A stretch of DNA of 60,926 bases, from assembly GCA_963835055.1 (NCBI GenBank), contig CAWIDU010000002.1, forward strand, positions 1-60,926, given 5' to 3'. Positions 16,334 to 24,990 of this stretch are shown here, piece after piece. Within the stretch, counting starts at the first letter, position 1; each line of letters begins with the position of its first letter. Source of the DNA: CAWIDU01 sp963835055. GTDB lineage: Bacteria; Patescibacteriota; Saccharimonadia; Saccharimonadales; UBA4665. Position numbers and translations under genes: made by a program. The notes beneath the pieces are model-generated. The model worked only from the letters and a program-made list of their open reading frames with translations, was not told the origin of the DNA and did no database searches.

Positions 16334-17638
16334 ATGCTGATGAGTCCCAAGAAAATTGGCAAGGCTGTGCTCTGTCGATCGCTAGAGAAACAGGTCAAAA
16401 AACTAAGGCGGCACAACAACTTTCAGCTGGTCGCCGTGGCTGGCAGCGTCGGCAAGACCTCAACCAAGTTGGCCATCGCCAAGACGCTGGCCGGCACCAA
16501 ACGTGTCATCTATCAAGACGGCAATTATAATGACCGCTTGACAGTGCCTTTGATTCTGTTCGGCCAGACCGAACCGGGCATCTTCAATCTAGTCGGTTGG
16601 CTGAAAATTTTGGCCGCCGCCCGGCGTATAGCACGACAGCCCTATCCTTATGATGTGGCTGTCGTCGAGCTGGGCGCCGATGCGCCAGGACAGTTGGCCA
16701 AATTTGCTTATTTACAGCCGGATATTTGTGTCATCACGGCCGTCGCCGACGAGCACATGGAGAGTTTCGGCAACTTAGACCGAGTCGCCGCCGAAGAGCT
16801 GAGCCCTCTCAATTTTTCCAAAAAGGTTCTGCTTAACACCGATGACATTGCGCAGCAATATTTACCTCAAACGCCACACCTAAGTTACGGCCTGCAAGCC
16901 GCTGACTACACGGCTGCCGAGCGGCAGCCTTTGCCTGAGCTACGCGGCCAACATATCAAGTTTGGCCTGCCCGAAGGCCGGAGCCTAGCCGCCGATGTTT
17001 CGACTCTCGGGGTCCAAGGCGCCAAAATCACCGTCGCCGCCGTGGCCGTGGCCGATCAGCTGGATGTGCCGAGCGCCGAAATCGGCAAAAGCTTGCCAGC
17101 CATCCAACCAGTCGCCGGCCGATTGCGTGTCTTACCCGGCATCCAGAACTCGACCATTATCGATGACACCTATAATGCCAGTCCGCTAGCCGTGCGAGCC
17201 GCTCTCGACGTGCTTTACAGCGTCAATGCAGCGCAGCGCATCGCCATTCTCGGCAGCATGAACGAACTGGGCGCCGACAGCGCTAGAATGCACCAGGAAA
17301 TTGGGGCCCTGTGCGACCCCCAGAAACTAAATCTGGTAGTTACCATCGGCACCGAGGCCAAGCAATACCTGGCACCGGCCGCGGCCGCCAAAGGCTGCGT
17401 CGTCGAGGCCTGCGACAGTCCGCAGCAGGCTGGCGAAATTGTCAGCCAACGCATGAAACCCGGTGCCGTAATTCTGGCGAAGGGCTCGCAGAATGGTGTT
17501 TTCGCCGAGGAAGCTCTCAAACCGCTGCTTGCCAACCCGGCTGACGGGCAGCAACTGGTTCGCCAATCAGCCTACTGGCTGAGAGTTAAACAGCATCAAT
17601 TCCCTGATTTGCGAGCCAAAGCTAGCTTAACTAAGTGA
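16334..17638 (+). CDS. murF: UDP-N-acetylmuramoyl-tripeptide--D-alanyl-D-alanine ligase
   Basis: A 434-residue Mur ligase. The ATP loop is VAVAGSVGKTSTKLAIA, followed by QDGNYNDRLTVPL and a C-terminal domain with IDDTYNASPLAVRAALDVL and AILGSMNELG, which is characteristic of MurF. It joins D-Ala-D-Ala to the UDP-MurNAc-tripeptide in the cytoplasm. TATAAT at 16322-16327 ends six bases before the ATG at 16334, so this is the preferred start of a leaderless mRNA; ATG 16340 is an alternative. The convergent ddl gene, which supplies its substrate, overlaps its last 43 bases. Confidence 0.92.
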   Translation: MLMSPKKIGKAVLCRSLEKQVKKLRRHNNFQLVAVAGSVGKTSTKLAIAKTLAGTKRVIYQDGNYNDRLTVPLILFGQTEPGIFNLVGWLKILAAARRIARQPYPYDVAVVELGADAPGQLAKFAYLQPDICVITAVADEHMESFGNLDRVAAEELSPLNFSKKVLLNTDDIAQQYLPQTPHLSYGLQAADYTAAERQPLPELRGQHIKFGLPEGRSLAADVSTLGVQGAKITVAAVAVADQLDVPSAEIGKSLPAIQPVAGRLRVLPGIQNSTIIDDTYNASPLAVRAALDVLYSVNAAQRIAILGSMNELGADSARMHQEIGALCDPQKLNLVVTIGTEAKQYLAPAAAAKGCVVEACDSPQQAGEIVSQRMKPGAVILAKGSQNGVFAEEALKPLLANPADGQQLVRQSAYWLRVKQHQFPDLRAKASLTK

Positions 17639-18516
17639 TCACACAGTTGAGTCATCGACAGACCTGCCGTGGCAGCGGCTCCGGGCAGCAAGCTCTGATC
17701 AGTTAAACCCGGTATCGTATTAGTCTCCAGCACGAACAGCTGACCACGGCCGTCAATCATAATGTCCGTCCGCGATAGATCGCGGCAACCGGTCAAATGA
17801 TGAATGCGGACCGTTAGTTTCTGGGCTTCGGCCTGAATCGCTTTACTGACATGAACTGGTGGGCACAGCTCTTGAGTAGCGCCGTTATATTTATTTTCAT
17901 AATCGAACTCTTGGTCGCTAGGCGGGATTATTTCGATAACCGGCAGGCTGCGGTCGCCGACCACGGCAATAGTAATTTCGGTGCCCAGAATCAACTCCTC
18001 GAGCAGCATTTTGGGATGTCGCTGGAATAGCTGCTGTACAGCCTGCTCATCAATAACCGGCGACGGCTGGCGCATCACTAAATTATCAATGCTCGAACCG
18101 CCATCATCAGGCTTGAGAATAAAAGGCCGCTTGATCAGAGCCGATCGCCAGAAAGAAGTTTCATCGACCAGCTCGCCGCGTGATACCGGCAAATTATTGG
18201 TCATCAGTAATTGCTTGTAGCGCCATTTATCGAAACAGAGCGCCGAGGCCTGGCTATCAGAACCGACATAACATAGTTCGTGGTCTTCTAGGAATTTTTG
18301 AACCGTGCCATCTTCGCCGCCGGCACCGTGCAGGGCTGGGAAAATAACATCGGCCGCCTGCAGAGCCGGCAAAAGTTTGTCCAAGCCGTCGGCCGGATCG
18401 GCCATTTCGGCCTCGTAACCAGCTGTTCGCAGTGCTTTTGTAACGGCACTGCCGGAACGCTTTGAGACCTCTTTTTCGTCTGATGTACCACCAGCCAGGA
18501 CGATAACTTTGCTCAT
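17596..18516 (-). CDS. ddl: D-alanine--D-alanine ligase
   Basis: A 306-residue ATP-grasp ligase. Visible blocks are IVLAGGTSDEKEVSKRSG at the N-terminus, PALHGAGGEDGTVQ, FILKPDDGGSSIDN, and near the C-terminus RTDIMIDGRGQLFVLETNTIPGLT with the metal-binding E and N and the conserved PG. It makes D-Ala-D-Ala for peptidoglycan. TATAAT on this strand (18528-18523) ends six bases before the ATG, predicting a leaderless mRNA. It is convergent with murF and overlaps it, an arrangement that couples two consecutive steps. Confidence 0.93.
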   Translation of the reverse strand: MSKVIVLAGGTSDEKEVSKRSGSAVTKALRTAGYEAEMADPADGLDKLLPALQAADVIFPALHGAGGEDGTVQKFLEDHELCYVGSDSQASALCFDKWRYKQLLMTNNLPVSRGELVDETSFWRSALIKRPFILKPDDGGSSIDNLVMRQPSPVIDEQAVQQLFQRHPKMLLEELILGTEITIAVVGDRSLPVIEIIPPSDQEFDYENKYNGATQELCPPVHVSKAIQAEAQKLTVRIHHLTGCRDLSRTDIMIDGRGQLFVLETNTIPGLTDQSLLPGAAATAGLSMTQLCDHLVKLALARKSGN

Positions 18517-18572
18517 GCCACTATTATACCCACTGGTGGTAAAAGGTGCAGCTTGCTACAATGACATCTGTT

Positions 18573-21017
18573 ATGCAACGTTATACTCCCAAGGACATTG
18601 AACCCAAATGGCGGCGCATTTGGGAAGAGACTGGTATCTATACGACTGATCTCAAGAGCCCCAAGCCCAAGTACATGGCCATGAGTATGTTCAATTATCC
18701 CAGCGGCGCCGGGATTCATATCGGCCACGCCATGAATTACACGATCAGCGATGTCAAAGCCCGCTTCAAGCGGCAGCAAGGCTACGAAAGCTACCATCCA
18801 GTTGGTTGGGACGCTTTCGGTCTGCCGGCCGAGAACTACGCCATCAAGGCCGGGGTTTCGCCGCAAGAAAGCATGGCGACCATCATCCCGATGTACCACA
18901 AGCAGTACAAAGCCATGGGCTGGAGCAATGATTGGGAGAAGGAAATCGCCACCCACCTGCCGGAGTATTACAAATGGACGCAGTGGATTTTCTCAGAGAT
19001 GTACCGCCACGGGCTGGCTTATCAAGATTCTCGGCTGCAGTGGTGGTGCTCGATCGATAACACCGTACTGGCCAACGAGCAGGTCATTGACGGCAAATGT
19101 TGGCGCCACGACGGCCCCGACGACCCGCTGGTTCAGAAAAAAGAAGTCAAACAATGGTTCTTCAAGATTACCGATTACGCCGACGAATTGCTAGAAGCGA
19201 CTGACGCTCTCGATTGGACGGAAAGCGTCAAACTGGCCCAGAAAAACTGGATCGGCAAGAGCGTCGGCGCCGAAATCGACTTTCCGATTCAAGAAAGTTC
19301 AGCCAAGGTCTCAGTGTTCACGACCCGTGCAGACACCATCTTTGGAGCGACCTTCCTAGTTTTGGCGCCGGAGCACGAGTTGGTAAAGCAATTGACGACA
19401 GCTGATCATAAGACCGACGTCGAAGCCTACGTTATGACCACCGAACAGAAGTCTGAAATCGAAAGACAGGCCAGCAAAGAGAAAACCGGCGTATTCACCG
19501 GCAGTTACGCGATTAATCCGGCCGATGACAAACCAATTCCGGTCTGGATTGCCGATTACGTGCTAATGGGCTATGGCACCGGCGCGATCATGGCCGTGCC
19601 GGCTCACGACGAACGCGACCACGAGTTTGCCGAAAAGTTTGATTTGCCTATCGTGCCGGTCATCAAGACTCGCAATCCAGATGAGGCTTTCACACACGAA
19701 GAGGGCGAATTGATCAATTCCGGTGAGTACACCGGCCTGCCGAGCGCCAAAGCCCGCGAAAAAATGGTCGCTGATATGGCCACGGCCAACGTCGGCAAAG
19801 AAGTGGTTAATTACAAAATGCGTGACTGGAGTGTCAGCCGACAACGTTATTGGGGTGCACCAATCCCGATCATTCATTGTCCGAAATGTGGTTCGCAACT
19901 GGTGCCGGACGAAGAATTGCCTGTCATTCTACCCGAGCTGAAAGATTTCGAATCGAACGGTGATGGCCGCAGCGCTCTAGCCCGTGCCGAAGACTGGCTG
20001 AAAGTTGATTGTCCGAAATGCGGCGGCCCGGCGGAACGCGAAACCGACACCCTAGATACCTATATATGCAGCAGCTGGTACATGTTGCGCTACCTGGATC
20101 CGCATAATCAGCAGGCCATTTTCGACAGTGACATTATTAATCACTGGATGCCGGTTGATTTCTATAACGGCGCCGACCACGCCACCGCTCATCTGTTATA
20201 CGCCCGTTTCGTGACGCGCTTTTTCAGCAAAATCGGCCTGGTTAAGAATCCCGAGCCATTCCAGAAAATGCTATATAACGGTAAGGTCCTGGCCGCCGAC
20301 GGCAAAATGTTCTCGAAATCCAAAGGTAACGGCGTCGATCCGCTAGAAATTATAGCGCAAGGTTACGGCGCCGACGCGCTGCGTACTTACCTGATGTTCG
20401 CCGCGCCGCTGGAGCTGGGTGCCCGCTGGGATCCCCAAGGCGTACCCGGCACCCACCGCTTCTTGACGCGGTTGTGGAATTTGATCCAAGAGTACACCGA
20501 AACCGAGAAAGTTGAACTTTCGGACTCCCAGAGTCAAGCGATTCTGCGAGCCACACATAGCATGATCAAGAAAGTGACGGTTGACATCGAGGCCGACCGC
20601 TACAACACAGCCATTGCCGCCGCCATGGCCTGCCTGAATGACTTTTACAAATTAAAGGCGGAAGCTTTCGGCCATGCCGAGACCTGGCAGGCCGCGTTAG
20701 AAAATTTAGTAGCCTGCGTGGCACCTTTCGCGCCGCACATCGCCGAGGAACTATGGCAGCAATTGGGCCACAGCACATCTGTTCACAAGGATAGTTGGCC
20801 GAAGTTTGATGAAAAATATCTGGCCACGGATAAAGTCACGATGGTGATCCAAGTCAATGGTAAGTTGCGCGGCCAAATCGAAGTTTCAGCTGACGCTGAC
20901 GAAGAAACCGTCGTGCGTGAGGCCAAAGCCGACGAAAAAGTGGCGACCCACCTCAAAGACCAGTCCATCCGCAAGACTATCTACGTCCCGGGTAAATTGG
21001 TTAATTTCGTCGTCTGA
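18573..21017 (+). CDS. leuS: Leucyl-tRNA synthetase
   Basis: An 814-residue class I synthetase. HIGH is in GAGIHIGHAMNY; the tRNA-dependent editing domain CP1 carries TTRADTIFGATFLVL and HDERDHEFA; a zinc-ribbon-like insert has CPKCG repeats (about residues 430-495); KMSKS appears as KMFSKSKGN; the C-terminal anticodon domain ends with the small LeuS tail. TACAAT at 18557-18562 rules out the upstream in-frame GTG and ATG; ATG 18573 gives the usual N-terminus (MQRYTPKDIEPKW) with a leader of at most a few bases. Confidence 0.97.
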   Translation: MQRYTPKDIEPKWRRIWEETGIYTTDLKSPKPKYMAMSMFNYPSGAGIHIGHAMNYTISDVKARFKRQQGYESYHPVGWDAFGLPAENYAIKAGVSPQESMATIIPMYHKQYKAMGWSNDWEKEIATHLPEYYKWTQWIFSEMYRHGLAYQDSRLQWWCSIDNTVLANEQVIDGKCWRHDGPDDPLVQKKEVKQWFFKITDYADELLEATDALDWTESVKLAQKNWIGKSVGAEIDFPIQESSAKVSVFTTRADTIFGATFLVLAPEHELVKQLTTADHKTDVEAYVMTTEQKSEIERQASKEKTGVFTGSYAINPADDKPIPVWIADYVLMGYGTGAIMAVPAHDERDHEFAEKFDLPIVPVIKTRNPDEAFTHEEGELINSGEYTGLPSAKAREKMVADMATANVGKEVVNYKMRDWSVSRQRYWGAPIPIIHCPKCGSQLVPDEELPVILPELKDFESNGDGRSALARAEDWLKVDCPKCGGPAERETDTLDTYICSSWYMLRYLDPHNQQAIFDSDIINHWMPVDFYNGADHATAHLLYARFVTRFFSKIGLVKNPEPFQKMLYNGKVLAADGKMFSKSKGNGVDPLEIIAQGYGADALRTYLMFAAPLELGARWDPQGVPGTHRFLTRLWNLIQEYTETEKVELSDSQSQAILRATHSMIKKVTVDIEADRYNTAIAAAMACLNDFYKLKAEAFGHAETWQAALENLVACVAPFAPHIAEELWQQLGHSTSVHKDSWPKFDEKYLATDKVTMVIQVNGKLRGQIEVSADADEETVVREAKADEKVATHLKDQSIRKTIYVPGKLVNFVV

Positions 21018-21090
21018 CTCTTGAGAGCGGCGTGAAAATTTGCTAGAATGAAACTAAGTTTGGTAAATGTAAGACAAAGGATGAGCCGGC

Positions 21091-21234
21091 ATGGGTAGAC
21101 CCAAGAAACGAACCAGTCCGCGCAAGACCGGCACCCGCCGCAGCCACTTAGTATTGAAGTTGGCCCGCAAGGTCAACGCCACCTCACCCGTCAAAGTCCG
21201 CACCACTGTCCGTGAATCGGCCAAGACGGTCTAG
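21091..21234 (+). CDS. rpmF: Ribosomal protein L32
   Basis: A 47-residue basic protein starting MGRPKKRTSPRKTGTRRSH, matching the bL32 N-terminus (VPKKRTSKSRR...RRSH). The zinc-binding cysteines of the classical form are absent, so it is the cysteine-free variant. ACAAAGG lies about ten bases before the ATG and TAGAAT near 21043 is a likely -10. nusB follows after 21 bases, so this begins the nusB-nudix-rnc block. Confidence 0.8.
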   Translation: MGRPKKRTSPRKTGTRRSHLVLKLARKVNATSPVKVRTTVRESAKTV

Positions 21235-21255
21235 TCCAAACTAGGATTTAACAAT

Positions 21256-21771
21256 ATGGCATCCAATCGTCACCTCGGCCGCATTATCGCCTTGCAAACT
21301 CTGTACGAGCAGGAACTGCGGGTCGATGCTGGCGATGAAGCTTTCAATCTCGACGAAGTTCTGGCGCGCAACTTGCAGCGCTACCAGGACATGGTCGATG
21401 ATGTGGCTTTTATACAGGATTTGGTCAAGGGTGTCAGCCAGCATGAAGCAGAGCTGGACGCCAAGCTTCAACCAGTGGCCCCAGAATGGCCGATCGACCA
21501 GATTGCCCGCATGGACCGTATCGTCCTACGAATCGGCTTGTACGAATTAGACAACGAGGCCGACGTGCCACCCAAGGTAGTAATTAACGAAGCAGTCGAA
21601 CTGGCCAAGGCTTTCGGCGGCGACAATTCGTCGAAGTTTATCAATGGCGTGCTCGGTACCCTACTCCGGCAGAGCGAGGCGCCGGCCAAAACCAAGAAAC
21701 CGGCCAAGCCCAAGGCCATCACCAAAAAACCAGCTTCTAAAGCTGCTTCTAAGCCAAAGCCTAAACAATAG
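21256..21771 (+). CDS. nusB: Transcription antitermination factor NusB
   Basis: A 171-residue protein whose first 135 residues are a complete NusB fold: RHLGRIIALQTLYEQEL at the start and PPKVVINEAVELAKAFGGD then FINGVLGTLL at the end. NusB with NusE/S10 binds boxA of rRNA transcripts. A lysine/proline/alanine-rich tail of about 35 residues (KTKKPAKPKAITKKPASK) extends beyond the family norm and could bind RNA. The Nudix gene begins ten bases after the stop. Confidence 0.94.
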   Translation: MASNRHLGRIIALQTLYEQELRVDAGDEAFNLDEVLARNLQRYQDMVDDVAFIQDLVKGVSQHEAELDAKLQPVAPEWPIDQIARMDRIVLRIGLYELDNEADVPPKVVINEAVELAKAFGGDNSSKFINGVLGTLLRQSEAPAKTKKPAKPKAITKKPASKAASKPKPKQ

Positions 21772-21780
21772 GAATTGATA

Positions 21781-22279
21781 GTGCAAAGACCTAACCCCAT
21801 CCGCGGCTTCCGTAAACTGGTCAACAAACGCCGGCCGGTAATTAGCGAAGCGGTCCACGAAACGACCGCTGGCGGAATTATTTTCCGCCGTAACGCCGAC
21901 CGGCAAAGTCGAAATCTTGCTGATTCAGGACGCCAAAAATCGCTGGACAATTCCCAAAGGCCATGTCGAGCCCAACGAAGAGCCGAAAGGCACCGCGGAG
22001 CGCGAAATCCGCGAAGAGACTGGTTTGCAACAGATGCGTATGCACAGCTGGCTGGGCAAGGTTAATTTCCGCTATCGCCGCAATCACACCCTGGTGCTGA
22101 TGACCATGCACATTTACCTGGTCGAGGGGCTGGGCGACACCACTCGCCTGCATCCCGAAGATTGGCTAAATGATATCAAGTGGCTGCCGGCCAACGAAGC
22201 GATCGACAAAATCGCCTATGACGATATCGGCAAACTAATCCTCGTCGGCATGAAAAAAATCCGCGAGGGCAAGCTATGA
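21781..22279 (+). CDS. Nudix hydrolase, interrupted by a frameshift
   Basis: A Nudix protein of about 165 residues whose N-terminus (VHETTAGGIIFRR) lies in one frame and whose remainder (KVEILLIQDAKNRWTIPKG onward) in another. The Nudix box is GHVEPNEEPKGTAEREIREETGLQ. Removing one base near 21885-21889 joins the frames as GGIIFRVTPTGKVEILL. GTG 21781 is preferred to TTG 21775 because of its spacing from AGG at 21770. It probably hydrolyses a nucleotide derivative. It lies between nusB and rnc. Confidence 0.8.
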
Positions 22280-22344
22280 AGACGGCCAGCGACTTGACAG
22301 AAACCGACTTTATGCCGTATACCATATACCGTTACCTCTGACAT

Positions 22345-23050
22345 ATGGACATTTCCACGTATCAAGCTTTTTCTCAGGAAAAACTAGGCGTCACTTTCAA
22401 CGACGTTGATCTGTTGGTGACGGCCTTCACGCACCGCTCCTACCTCAACGAACACAAGAAAACCGTTACCGAGCATAACGAGCGGCTGGAGTTCCTGGGC
22501 GACGCCGTGCTGGAACTGGTAGTCACTGAGTTCCTGTACGCCAATTATCCCGAGCCGGAAGGCGTGCTGACCAACTGGCGCAGCACGTCTGGTCCGAACA
22601 GAGAGCATTGGCGCGGCGGCCATCAAATACGGTTTCGAATCACTGCTGCGGCTTAGCCGTGGCGAGAAACGCGGCACTGACCGGGCCCGCGCCCAGATCC
22701 TGGCCAATAGTTTCGAAGCTGTCGTCGGCGCGCTGTACCTGGACCAGGGTTATGACACGGCCCGGGTTTTCATCACGGCAAGCATTCTCAGTACTTTTGA
22801 TCAAATCCTGACCAGCGGTTCCTGGATGGATCCCAAGTCGCATCTGCAAGAACTGGCCCAGAGCCGCGAAGCCGCGACTCCGCTGTACAAGGTCATCAGC
22901 GAAGACGGACCAGACCACGACAAGACTTTTATCATCGGCGTTCACGTCAACGGCAAGCTGCGCGGCAAAGGTACCGGCCCCAGCAAGCAGGCCGCCCAGC
23001 AAAAAGCCGCCGAAGCAGCCCTAACTTATTATCACCGCGTCAAAAAATAA
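22345..23050 (+). CDS. rnc: Ribonuclease III, interrupted by a frameshift
   Basis: The N-terminal half carries the RNase III signature HNERLEFLGDAVLELVVTEFLY. At 22585-22588 one extra base shifts the frame, so the first frame ends at 22656. Past the extra base the other frame continues LVRTESIGAAAIKYGFESLL, then the second catalytic region ANSFEAVVGALYLDQGYD, and a dsRNA-binding domain ending GPSKQAAQQKAAEAALTYY at 23050. The repaired length is about 234 residues, normal for rnc. This enzyme processes rRNA, so loss would be costly; a sequencing indel is likely. Confidence 0.9.
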
Positions 23051-23056
23051 GCCGGT

Positions 23057-23085
23057 TTGACAACAGGGGCGCTTATCTGTACAAT
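23057..23085 (+). promoter_or_regulatory. Promoter of rpsP
   Basis: TTGACA (23057-23062), an exact 17-base spacer, and TACAAT (23080-23085). The -10 box ends seven bases before the rpsP ATG, so this is one of the clearest leaderless promoters in the window. Confidence 0.75.
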
Positions 23086-23092
23086 ACGGCGG

Positions 23093-23566
23093 ATGTTAGC
23101 TATTCGCATGCAACGCACTGGCCGTAGCGGCCACGCCCAATTTCGGGTGATTGTTCAGGATTCCCGGCGCTCGCCGACTAGTGGCAACGTTGTCGCCCAC
23201 CTCGGTAATTACGATCCGCACGCCAAGGCCATCACGCTGGATAAGGAAAAGGCCGCCTTTTACCTAGAGCACGGCGCCCAACCGTCGGACCGCCTGGCTC
23301 GTTTATTGAAGAAAGAAGGCCTCAAGTTGCCCGTCTGGGTGAAGCTGGACTCCGACAAAGAGCGCCAAGTCCGCAACGCCGCCAAGCGCCGCAGCACCCG
23401 ACCAGCAGACGAAAAGGCTCCCGAACCAGCCGTCGAAGCCGAAGCGCCAGCAGCCGAACCGGAAGCTGTCGAACCCGAAGTTGCCGAACCTGAAGCCGCA
23501 CCGGCTGAAACAGCTGAAGCGTCAGCCGAAGACAGTACCGGAGCCGACGAGCCAAAAGCTGAGTAA
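23093..23566 (+). CDS. rpsP: Ribosomal protein S16 with acidic tail
   Basis: A protein of 157 residues. Residues 1-80 are the complete bS16 fold (MLAIRMQRTGRSGHAQFRV, then GNYDPHAKAITLDKEKAAFYL). The rest is a tail of about 60 residues rich in E, P and A, with repeated EPE/VEPE units. S16 assembles early into the 30S subunit. ATG 23093 was chosen for its match to the family N-terminus and the promoter seven bases upstream. It heads the rpsP-khpA-trmD group, which has the usual bacterial order. Confidence 0.94.
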   Translation: MLAIRMQRTGRSGHAQFRVIVQDSRRSPTSGNVVAHLGNYDPHAKAITLDKEKAAFYLEHGAQPSDRLARLLKKEGLKLPVWVKLDSDKERQVRNAAKRRSTRPADEKAPEPAVEAEAPAAEPEAVEPEVAEPEAAPAETAEASAEDSTGADEPKAE

Positions 23567-23571
23567 AGCCT

Positions 23572-23602
23572 GAGATTTCCGGCAATGCCGGCGAGAAATC
23601 TC
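23572..23602 (+). terminator. Long hairpin after rpsP
   Basis: GAGATTTC pairs with GAAATCTC, with CCGGC/GCCGG and an AAT loop inside. No T-run follows, so it may be a processing or stability element rather than a full terminator. A TATAAT near 23625 then opens khpA. Confidence 0.5.
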
Positions 23603-23658
23603 ACACCAGCCGCCAAGCAATTTGTTATAATTTGAAGCATAACCTGAGAGGCAGTCAC

Positions 23659-24177
23659 ATGAGCGAAATTGACCAGCAATTCATTGAATACGTCGTGAAG
23701 TCCCTCGTTGGCAAGCCAGACGCCGTTAAAGTTGACCGCCGGGTCGACGAAAAGGGCGTTCTGTTGGAGTTGACAGTTGACCCCGAAGACCTAGGCCGCG
23801 TAATCGGCAAGCGCGGCGCTACCGCCCAAAGCCTGCGAACCCTGCTGCGCGCCCTCGGCACCAAGAACGACGCCCGCTACAACCTGAAAATTATCGACAA
23901 CGGCACCGGACCACACGCCCGCAATGAGGATAATGCCGACTCTCGACCGGCACAGGACTCTCCAGCCGCCGACGAACCGGTAGCTCAAGCAGATCCGCCA
24001 GCCGAACCGGCGGAAGAGCCAGCTGACACCCCGGAGGCGGAAGAAGAAGCACCCGTTCCTGAAGGGGAACCCGAAGAAGCGCCCGCCGAAGAGCCGGCTG
24101 AGCCCGAAGAAAACACCAGCGACCGCATGCGCCAAACCCGCGCCGAGTTGGCCGACCTCGACGACCTCGACCTTTGA
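23659..24177 (+). CDS. khpA: KH-domain RNA-binding protein with acidic tail
   Basis: A 172-residue protein. The first 78 residues are a KhpA-type KH domain, with the GxxG-containing RVIGKRGATAQSLRTLLRAL. The remainder is a low-complexity tail rich in E, P and A, ending with DLDDLDL. KhpA proteins bind RNA, often with KhpB, and affect ribosome function and cell division. GAGAGG before ATG 23659 supports that start. It sits between rpsP and trmD as in many bacteria; rimM is missing from the cluster. Confidence 0.9.
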   Translation: MSEIDQQFIEYVVKSLVGKPDAVKVDRRVDEKGVLLELTVDPEDLGRVIGKRGATAQSLRTLLRALGTKNDARYNLKIIDNGTGPHARNEDNADSRPAQDSPAADEPVAQADPPAEPAEEPADTPEAEEEAPVPEGEPEEAPAEEPAEPEENTSDRMRQTRAELADLDDLDL

Positions 24178-24202
24178 GCTTGCGGTTTCACCCTGGTTTC
24201 GC

Positions 24203-24345
24203 TATACTAACGCCTAGTCTTTACTGACTAGAACTTCAAAAATTAAAAGCTCGTGCGAGCCAATCCGCAATAAGATTGGGAGCTTTATGTGACAAAACAA
24301 TCCGCCCCTGTGGTGGATTGTTTTGGTTTAAAATAAGGAATAATT
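24203..24345 (+). promoter_or_regulatory. trmD: Structured leader upstream of trmD
   Basis: TATACT at 24203-24208 begins a leader of about 130 bases. Hairpin A pairs AAAGCTC (24246-24252) with GAGCTTT (24280-24286), and inside it CCAATC (24260-24265) with GATTGG (24274-24279). Hairpin B pairs AAAACAATCC (24294-24303) with GGATTGTTTT (24315-24324). Sequences of A and B can also cross-pair (CCAATCC with GGATTG). Two exclusive folds followed by a ribosome site (ATAAGGA, 24332-24339) suggest attenuation. Confidence 0.5.
24294..24324 (+). terminator. Terminator-like hairpin before trmD
   Basis: A ten-pair stem AAAACAATCC/GGATTGTTTT, extendable inward by GCC/GGT with loop CCTGT, is followed by GGTTTAAAAT. 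It could end the rpsP-khpA transcript or act as an attenuator for trmD. Confidence 0.55.
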
Positions 24346-24990
24346 GTGAAGGTTCAGATTATAACTCTATTCCCCGAAATGTTCGACGGCGTACTGAATA
24401 GTAGCATGCTCTGGAAAGCCCAGGACCGTAAGCTTGTTAAGTTTGAGTTTGTAAACTTACGGGATTTCGGCCTAGGCCCGCGCAAGCAAGTCGACGACAC
24501 ACCTTATGGCGGCGGTGACGGCATGTTGTTGATGATCGAGCCGTTAGTGGCGGCCATTGAGCATGCCCAAAAGAAATCGCCGAAAGCGAGAGTTATCCTG
24601 CCCACCCCGCGCGGAAAGCTTTATAGACAATCTGATGCCAAAAAACTGGCTGCTGGAGAAGATTTGATCATAATCTGCCCTCGTTATGAAGGTTATGACG
24701 AGCGCGTGACCAAGTGGGTCAACGAGAGCTTCTGCATTGGCAACTACGTGTTGACTGGCGGCGAGCTGCCGGCCATGGTAATTATTGATTCCGTTGTTCG
24801 TTTACTACCTGGCGTCCTGGGCGGCGAAAACTCCGCGGAAATTGAATCATTTCAATCAGATGATAAGGCGATTGAATTCCCGCAATACACCCGACCGGAA
24901 GACTTCCAAGGTTTGAAGGTTCCGGAGGTGCTACTCAGCGGCAACCACGGCGAAATTGAAGCCTGGCGTACCGAAAAGTCGAAAAGCTAA
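24346..24990 (+). CDS. trmD: tRNA (guanine-N1)-methyltransferase TrmD
   Basis: A 214-residue SPOUT methyltransferase that makes m1G37 in tRNAs. Typical elements are MKVQIITLFPEMFDGVL, TPYGGGDGMLLMIEPL, CPRYEGYDERV and the knot region YVLTGGELPAMVIIDS. It starts with GTG 24346 after ATAAGGA. Slightly shorter than the common 240 residues. A structured leader precedes it. Its stop overlaps the convergent MFS gene by four bases. Confidence 0.95.
   Translation: MKVQIITLFPEMFDGVLNSSMLWKAQDRKLVKFEFVNLRDFGLGPRKQVDDTPYGGGDGMLLMIEPLVAAIEHAQKKSPKARVILPTPRGKLYRQSDAKKLAAGEDLIIICPRYEGYDERVTKWVNESFCIGNYVLTGGELPAMVIIDSVVRLLPGVLGGENSAEIESFQSDDKAIEFPQYTRPEDFQGLKVPEVLLSGNHGEIEAWRTEKSKS

Noticed and set aside
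24246..24324. Known riboswitch (SAM, glycine, T-box) upstream of trmD
   Set aside because: No kink-turn, T-box sequence or other known core is visible; only two simple hairpins.
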